Shown: positions 58,164 to 64,000 of the stretch, in pieces
Position numbering within the stretch: the stretch's first letter is position 1
How the letters are laid out: each line of letters opens with the position of its first letter
NCBI GenBank assembly: GCA_028023455.1
Contig: JAQFVV010012394.1
Coordinates: forward strand, 22,154,900-22,218,899
From: Epiperipatus broadwayi
Lineage: Eukaryota; Onychophora; Udeonychophora; Euonychophora; Peripatidae
DNA length: 64,000 nucleotides
Reading direction: 5' to 3'
Program-made: the position numbers and the translations under genes
The notes under the pieces: generated by a model
The model's input: only the letters and a program-made list of their open reading frames with translations
Told to the model about the DNA's origin: nothing
Database searches by the model: none

Positions 58164-60012
58164 TGTACTGTGTTCGAATATGGGAGCTCAAAACACCGGT
58201 CTCTTAGGGAGAGAAGAACATATTCAGAGAATATGTATGTCCAAACAATAGCTATAAAGTATATAACTAGCATTACATTTCCAGGACATAACTTCTTCTC
58301 GACTGTTGAGTTCAGTACCAAGTTCAAAGCACTTTTTTGTTTTGTGTAAACACAGGTGCCAGCTATTTATTCTGAAGAATAAACAATGCACTTTGAACAA
58401 TGGCCACTAACTCAATGCCTAAATATCCATGACTAGCTCAGTTACTGGTAACCAATAAAAATTTGTTCCTTAACTAGAGGCATAAAAGAATTGATGGAAA
58501 GATTGGTAAAAGGAATTGATAAAAAGAATTAACCGACAAATAAAGTTTAATTTTAAAGACAATTTATTAACTAACATTTATAAATTTATTAAACGCACAT
58601 TGATTACGTAAGTAATATTTACTGAGGCTATAACCTCAACAATATGCGTATAAAATGCGATAGTAGGGACCTCTACAGGTGTTTTAACCACAAGCTTATG
58701 CTATGGAAGAAAGAAGAGAACTATCGCATTTTATACGCATATTGTCGAGGTTATAAAACATTTACTAATTTTAAACATTTTATAAATCTAATATAATACA
58801 CGCACATTTTAAATTAATACACTATAATATAGCACAAATAATATTTGACATCTATAAAATTATATAGCATTCACAAACACGCACATCATTAGTTCATTTT
58901 ATGCATGCTTATAGAGTTCAAATTACTTGTCTCTGGAGGCTTTACAAATTAATGCAAAGGCTATTATAGAAATAAGAATATGAAATATTATTACCTAGGA
59001 TTTTGAACGTAGATTTAAAACTTTGTTTTCTTCTTGTTTACTGCTTCCATTATGAATATGTCCAGCTAGCTGGGACGTTTCCTTGATGCATTTCATTATT
59101 ATTCATGATTATTATTATTGAAGACAATTAGATACTGACGGAGATTCTTCAAGTTGTTATGCTGGCATTATTTCATGGGCAGATCTTGCTGTTTTCATCG
59201 GACTTCAGGCTGTGGAGAGGCGTATGTTTCCCATGGGTTTTTAAAACTGCATTTCTGTTTCTGGATACATAATAAACTGACCTCTAATACAATTAACTCA
59301 ACTGATTGTCCTCAATGACTTAACTGACTCAATTGATTGTCCGATAAAAAAGGTCTATTTATACCTCTAGCATGTTGTCGAAGTTCCTTTTAATATCGTC
59401 CGGCAATACCTGTTGTCTAAATTCCTTTGATAATCATTTGACGTGTTTTGGAAGATCGTTTAATTAGTAATAGCCATGCGAATGTGTTGTTTTATATGAT
59501 TTTAATTAGTAGCTAATCCTTTGGAGACAAGCTTTTTAATCCTGTTGTTTTATATTTTAATTAATAGTCATCGCTGTGTTTTTTTAATGATAATCTTCTT
59601 TTATTTCATTTTAATATTTATTACGCATACATTTTTATTTATTTACAATCGCACATATATATGCACATATATAACTAGTTTTAAGATTACTTTTCTTTAA
59701 TTCGAATGAAAAGAGATTTGTATTTTTTTAAACTTTAAATTATATTTCAACAAATAATAATAAACTCTACTTCCTCTTATAAAACTTTTCGTTTAACTTT
59801 TCTAACCAAAACTCCCCCTCCCCCCTTTTAATCAATTATTTTCTAACTTTTATTTTAAAAGCTAATGATAGAAAACTATTTGTCTCTTATCTTTTTCGAA
59901 AACAAACTGTAATAAACTCTTCAACATTTAATTTTACGTCTTCCTTTTATGAAAGATTATTTTAATAATTTTTTTAGATAAATTATTATGTACCAATTTC
60001 AATATTGGTACA
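58164..60012 (-). repeat. Gypsy 5' LTR, with a nested MITE
   Basis: 1,849 bp. Without the insertion at 58581-58756 and its 8-bp duplication it is about 1,665 bp, close to the other LTR. The insertion is missing from the 3' LTR and from the solo LTR, so it occurred after this copy integrated. Confidence 0.85.
58581..58756. mobile_element. Hairpin MITE inside the Gypsy 5' LTR
   Basis: Flanked by AACATTTA at 58573-58580 and 58757-58764. It has TATAACCTCAACAATATGCG and GATAGT arm pieces whose complements return near 58715-58756. The centre (GTAGGGACCTCTACAGGTG) is shared, in opposite orientation, with the element at 60107. It starts TAAATTTATTAAACGC like that element. Non-coding. Confidence 0.75.
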
Positions 60013-60106
60013 ATAGTGATTGGAAGGGTTGCAAAATGGATGGAAAAAAATTATATAGTGGGAGAAATGCAAGAAGGTTTTTGATCAGATAACTATATAG
60101 GAGATA

Positions 60107-60273
60107 ATTATAAATTTTATTAAACGCCCATTATTATATTAAGTAATAATTTACTAAGGCTGTAACCTTAGAAATAAGCGTCTGAAAAATATGAAGGTAA
60201 GACCTATAGAGGTCCCTACCTTTGTATTTTTCAGACGCTTATTTCTAAGGTTACAGCCTTAGTAAATTATTAC
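60107..60273. mobile_element. Hairpin MITE inside LINE-A
   Basis: Flanked by a perfect 12-bp duplication ATATAGGAGATA (60095-60106 and 60274-60285). Two arms of about 56 bp are inverted copies with about two mismatches, around a loop with GACCTATAGAGGTCC. Removing the element and one duplication restores the LINE-A frame. It shares its left end and its loop with 58581-58756. Confidence 0.8.
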
Positions 60274-60445
60274 ATATAGGAGATAGTTTATTTGTAGTAA
60301 CACAACTTATGGATATGAGTAGGAATACAGGTAGACAGTTATATATGGTTTTTATAGATATAAAGAAGGCATATGATAGAGTAAGTTTAGTAAATTTGGG
60401 AATGAATGGAGCTTTAGTGGATATTATTAAGAAATTATATAAAAA

Positions 60446-60565
60446 TAATTACTATACATATCAATTAAGGAATATAGAATCAGATAAAGTTAAAAATGGG
60501 TGGGATAATTACTATACATATCAATTAAGGAATATAGAATCAGATAAAGTTAAAAATGGGTGGGA
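60446..60565 (+). repeat. Perfect 60-bp tandem duplication in LINE-A RT
   Basis: The block beginning AATTACTATACATATC and ending GGGTGGGA(T) occurs twice back-to-back; the two copies differ only at the last base. It duplicates 20 codons in frame. It is either a recent slippage event or an assembly error. Confidence 0.9.
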
Positions 60566-61420
60566 CTAAGGCAAGGATGTCCTCTGTCACCTGTTTTGTT
60601 TTTGTTGTATTTGAGAGAAATAGAGAGAGCAATAGAAAAACTAGGAAGAGGGGTGGAGATACCATTAATAGGTGTCAAGGGAGTATATATATTGTCGGGT
60701 TTTTTATTTGCAGATGATGTTTTTTCGTGTGCAAAAAAAAGGAAAGATATGGAAGTTATGTTGAGGACATGCACAAAGGTAAGTTATAGAGATGGTGTTA
60801 AATTTAGTGAAGAAAAATCAAAAGTAATGATGATTAATAGTGGAAAAAGAGAAGACAAAAAAAATTTATTGGAGGATATAGAATTAAATGTCGTGAATAG
60901 ATATAATTATTTGAAAATCATCTTAAATAATCAGAGAAATTGCTTGGATGAATGGGGAAGGAAGTGATAAATGAAGCAAAGAAAAGAAAGTAATTGATAA
61001 ATAAAACAACAGAGTTCTCATATAATAAATATAATGTAACTAGAATTGTATGGAAGGAAATCATAATAGCAGGGTTAGCATATGGTAATGATGCGTTATG
61101 TGTTAGCAAAGGGGTATTAGATTACTTAGAAAAAATACAAAGAAAAGTATGAAGACATGCATTAGATGCAGAAGTGTGGATGGCAAAGGAGGCAATTCAA
61201 GGAGAAATGGGATGGTCAAGTTTTTATGTGAGAGATGAAAACAGCAAAATAAAAATGTTCAGTATATTGCACTTTATGGATAATAAAAGAATAGCCAAAA
61301 TAATATTTAACTAGATTATGAATAAAGGGCGGGCAACATATGGGTGCAAAGGGTAATGGAATATGCAGAAGATTTAGATAAAAATTTATGTCAGTATACT
61401 GAAGCAATAGAACTGTAAAT

Positions 61421-64000
61421 CAGATCCATGCTTATATGTTTCTAAACTAGGATTGAACCTGATCCACACTTGTAACAATGATTATAAAACTTTCTGTCTG
61501 ACATATACATTGAATTTCTAGATGGGTTAATAAGTAAATAAAACCTCAAAAGTTTCTATTTAAAACTTTGATTATAAATATTGGATGGACTCGTCTATAA
61601 TTATATGTGCGTGGATACATATATATAATTATAGACGGAAACTTTTATAAAAATCAAGAAATACAATTTTAAAATAATATTTTTTTTAAGTCAAAGTATT
61701 TTATTCTGGAGATTTACTTTTGCGAGAAACTTTGGTCACATTCTTTAGTAGAAAACAAAAGAAAATCCATTAGCAAAGTAATAATGGATTTTTTAATTAA
61801 ATTAAAAATAAATCATAAGAAAGATATTTTAAAGAAAAATTCCTCAAATCTAAGTAAACGTAAAGTAGATTTGAAACAATAAAATTAGTGGGTTTATTGC
61901 GAGAGTGGATCTTAAGAAGACAATATTAAAATATTAGAGATTGATGATTATGATCGCCTGAGTCAAATATATCCACTTTGCCTTGGGCTAAGGAAAAAAG
62001 GGAATTTTCAAGAAGTACTCTGGAAACGTATAAATAGACCAGGAGAACAATAGGAAGAGATTTAGTCAGTTTGTTTGAGAAATAGCATGGCAAATCCACG
62101 CCGATTTATTTTAAAAATATATGTGTGGCAATATGACAGTGGGGTCTCAAGTATGATCGCCAAAATAACTTGAAGTCGGAAAATTTTCATTACATGTTTG
62201 AATTTTAGACTGCTGAACTGTAAACTCTTGAACCAAATCATATAGCTAGCTATTCCTATGCCGAAATAATGAAAACCAACTTCAAATCATCATTCCGTTA
62301 TTGGACCTATATTTTAAATGTGGACTCTAAATAAATTAGGTAATATCTTTTAATTTGTTTTTATTTCTAACCTCCTAATTTGTTCTCCAATTTCAGTTGA
62401 CCATATATTTAAGCTGATCACTGTTTATATCTGCTAATGATTGATGTTCACATTCACTGATTTTAACGTGTTAATGAGATTATTATTTTCTCCTAAAGTA
62501 AATATACCAACTGATGGGTAATTATATTCATCATTGTTGTTATCCTGAAATAGAAGTAAAAGTTGATTATTAAATTGGTATGGCTTTTCTTTTTCATAAT
62601 CACTATTTTATAGTGTTGGAAGATGACAGCCTTTCCATAATGCAATAATTATCAAAACTAATTATCTCCACTTGGAGACCAGACTTCATCTTGATGAACT
62701 TTTTATGTATTATTCAATATCATTTAATTCCACATTTGTAACTCTTTTTATCCACTTGCAGTTTTGAATTTTATCTGACATTATTTAACCTTTCTTATTT
62801 ATAATAGTCATGAAAATTTTGGAACACGACAAAAAGAAGACAAATATCAGTCTTAATGTTTCAAATGCCCAATATTTTAATAAATAATTAATTTACAAGA
62901 ATAATATCAGATAACATACAATTAACAAATATTATTTAAATAAAATATTAATACTCTCTTTTAACAAGGATAAATAACCTAAATTACTAATCAACAAATA
63001 GGTGTTGTCAAAACCTTTTTCAGAATTGTTTCTACATTTGGAAATATCTGCAAAACACCAATTAGCACTTGTCCATTTCAATAAAATTGATGTTTTCTCC
63101 TTTTATGAATGAAGTGAAATCAATTTTGTTGTTAAAATATTTAATGTCAATATCTTTAAGACATGTTATAGTTATTCTGTTCACATATTTATCAAATTCA
63201 GCACCAGTCATTTGAAAATTGAAAAATAATTGAAATTCTATTGGTACATTATTATATCTGACCATTTTAGAAATGAGCACACTTTTATTACAAATTTTTG
63301 TTTTACAATGAAATGTGCCTCATGATGAATTATTTATTCAAATTGCAATTTTCTTCTTTTAAATTCTGAACATCTTATAGTTTCAGTTTTCTAATAATAG
63401 ATTTGCATCATTTTCACTTAACACTCAATTTATTCCTGACATCCATGATAAATTTGGAAAGTGATTTCCACAGATGTATCCCTAACAACAAGCTTTATTG
63501 CAAAACTTGTGATTTACTAATACTATTTGTTCATTTTAACAACTTCTCACATGAAACTGTTCATAAACTGGTTTTATATTCATTAAAGTATACTAATAGT
63601 TTCTTTGCCTCCAATTTACTCATTGGTTTTTTATTATGGACTCACTGGTTTGAATTAGAGCTTTTTTTAATATTTTGATAATTAGTTTTTAATGCTGAAA
63701 CAGCATCTGATTTTGATGCCTATCTTACATTAGTTATCCTTTTTATATGTTGAGATTGAAGGTCTGTTATATTCTTTATGAGTATATTCCATTGGTGAAT
63801 GGAAATTTTAAAATGGTCAATATAATGCAATGTTCCAGAACAGGATTCCACATCAATTTCTTATTAAATTTAGGATATATCTAGAATGTGGTACATACAT
63901 TACTATATCAATATGATGTTTTATTCTAGCTTGTAATCAGTAGCCATATTTGTTGTATTATCATTATTCTCCCAACAAATTTCCAATTTTGAGATATCCC
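61421..64000. other. No recognisable gene
   Basis: AT-rich DNA. A palindrome around 61590-61640 (CTATAATTATATGTGCGTGG and its inverse nearby) is small. The 72-codon minus frame at 63062 and 91-codon plus frame at 63403 face each other in a slightly coding-like block, but neither matches a family I know. A GC-richer patch at 62020-62170 is unexplained. Confidence 0.4.

Larger units (their letters stand above)
51987..60012 (-). mobile_element. Gypsy (Ty3-like) LTR retrotransposon, complete structure, inactive
   Basis: Two LTRs in the same orientation (51987-53645 and 58164-60012) share TGTAC..GTACA ends. The 4.5-kb interior reads on the minus strand as gag, protease, reverse transcriptase, RNase H and integrase, the Ty3/Gypsy order. 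A tRNA-Lys-like primer site adjoins the 5' LTR and a purine-rich tract adjoins the 3' LTR. The target duplication is CTAG (51983-51986) against ATAG (60013-60016), one mismatch. Frames are broken in every domain. No envelope-like frame was seen. Long LTRs with a tRNA-Lys primer recall the Osvaldo-type groups, but that is a guess. Confidence 0.85.
60013..61420 (+). pseudogene. LINE-A ORF2, RT palm to C-terminal region
   Basis: After the Gypsy element the frame resumes with GRVAKWMEKNYIVGEMQEGF, a TGA where Arg is expected, then (after the MITE) VFIDIKKAYDRVSLVNL with the first catalytic Asp, a duplicated 20-codon block, GLRQGCPLSPVLFLLYLREI in another frame, FLFADDVFSCAKKR with the catalytic FADD box, and VNRYNYLKIILNNQRN. 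Beyond a further shift: VWKEIIIAGLAYGNDALCVS and ALDAEVWMAKEAIQGEMGW. It stops before the zinc-knuckle region seen at 25383 and 49379. Confidence 0.75.

Noticed and set aside
62029-62071. Core promoter: TATAAATA at 62029 with TCAGTTT initiator-like word at 62066
   Set aside because: The spacing from TATA start to the initiator A is about 39 bp, longer than the usual 30-33, and no gene follows.
63062-63678. hAT-type transposase remnant
   Set aside because: The block looks weakly coding on the minus strand but no recognisable transposase word could be read in any frame.

Overview
This window is AT-rich, repeat-dense eukaryotic DNA, most likely intergenic or intronic sequence from an invertebrate animal. 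The evidence is broken non-LTR, LTR, Penelope-like and mariner elements, tRNA-derived SINEs with A-rich tails, canonical GT/AG splice signals at one exon, and no bacterial-style gene packing. I cannot name the species. Almost every long open frame is a mobile-element protein or a fragment of one; only three short stretches look like possible host coding DNA (36101-36148, 37822-38067 minus, 48614-48789).

Layout. 0-5 kb: end of a DNA transposon with 25-bp terminal inverted repeats, an old LINE fragment, then a nested fold-back complex carrying hammerhead-ribozyme-like motifs. 5-10.8 kb: two old RTE fragments around a younger 5'-truncated RTE copy with an intact 493-codon reverse transcriptase frame, a SINE, and fold-back repeats with hammerhead motifs. 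10.8-20.5 kb: a decayed RTE copy, fold-back repeats, a dead mariner and long stretches with nothing recognisable. 20.5-28.6 kb: a hammerhead element with tandem 110-bp units, ORF1-like and PHD-like relics, and a minus-strand LINE (here called LINE-A). 28.6-32.2 kb: a near full-length but frameshifted RTE, followed by a fully canonical hammerhead motif. 32-42 kb: mostly empty AT-rich DNA, a GIY-YIG Penelope fragment and a hammerhead element with target-site duplications. 42-50 kb: a Gypsy solo LTR, two SINEs, nested fold-backs and a second canonical hammerhead element. 50-61.4 kb: a Russian doll, with LINE-A (+) interrupted by an ~8-kb Gypsy retrotransposon (-), and two hairpin MITEs inserted in the Gypsy LTR and in LINE-A. 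61.4-64 kb: nothing recognisable.

The most interesting system is a set of short (about 260-510 bp) elements with hammerhead-type self-cleaving RNA motifs. At least five sequence families occur in 64 kb. Several copies are bounded by 10-15-bp target-site duplications, many sit as inverted pairs (fold-backs), and one copy contains head-to-tail monomers. This matches what is known of Penelope-like pseudo-LTRs and of animal retrozymes, and a GIY-YIG Penelope fragment that could belong to a helper lineage lies in the same window. Two motifs (32013-32057 minus and 47574-47613 plus) keep every conserved core position I can check by eye. All repeat boundaries were found by reading, not by computed alignment.
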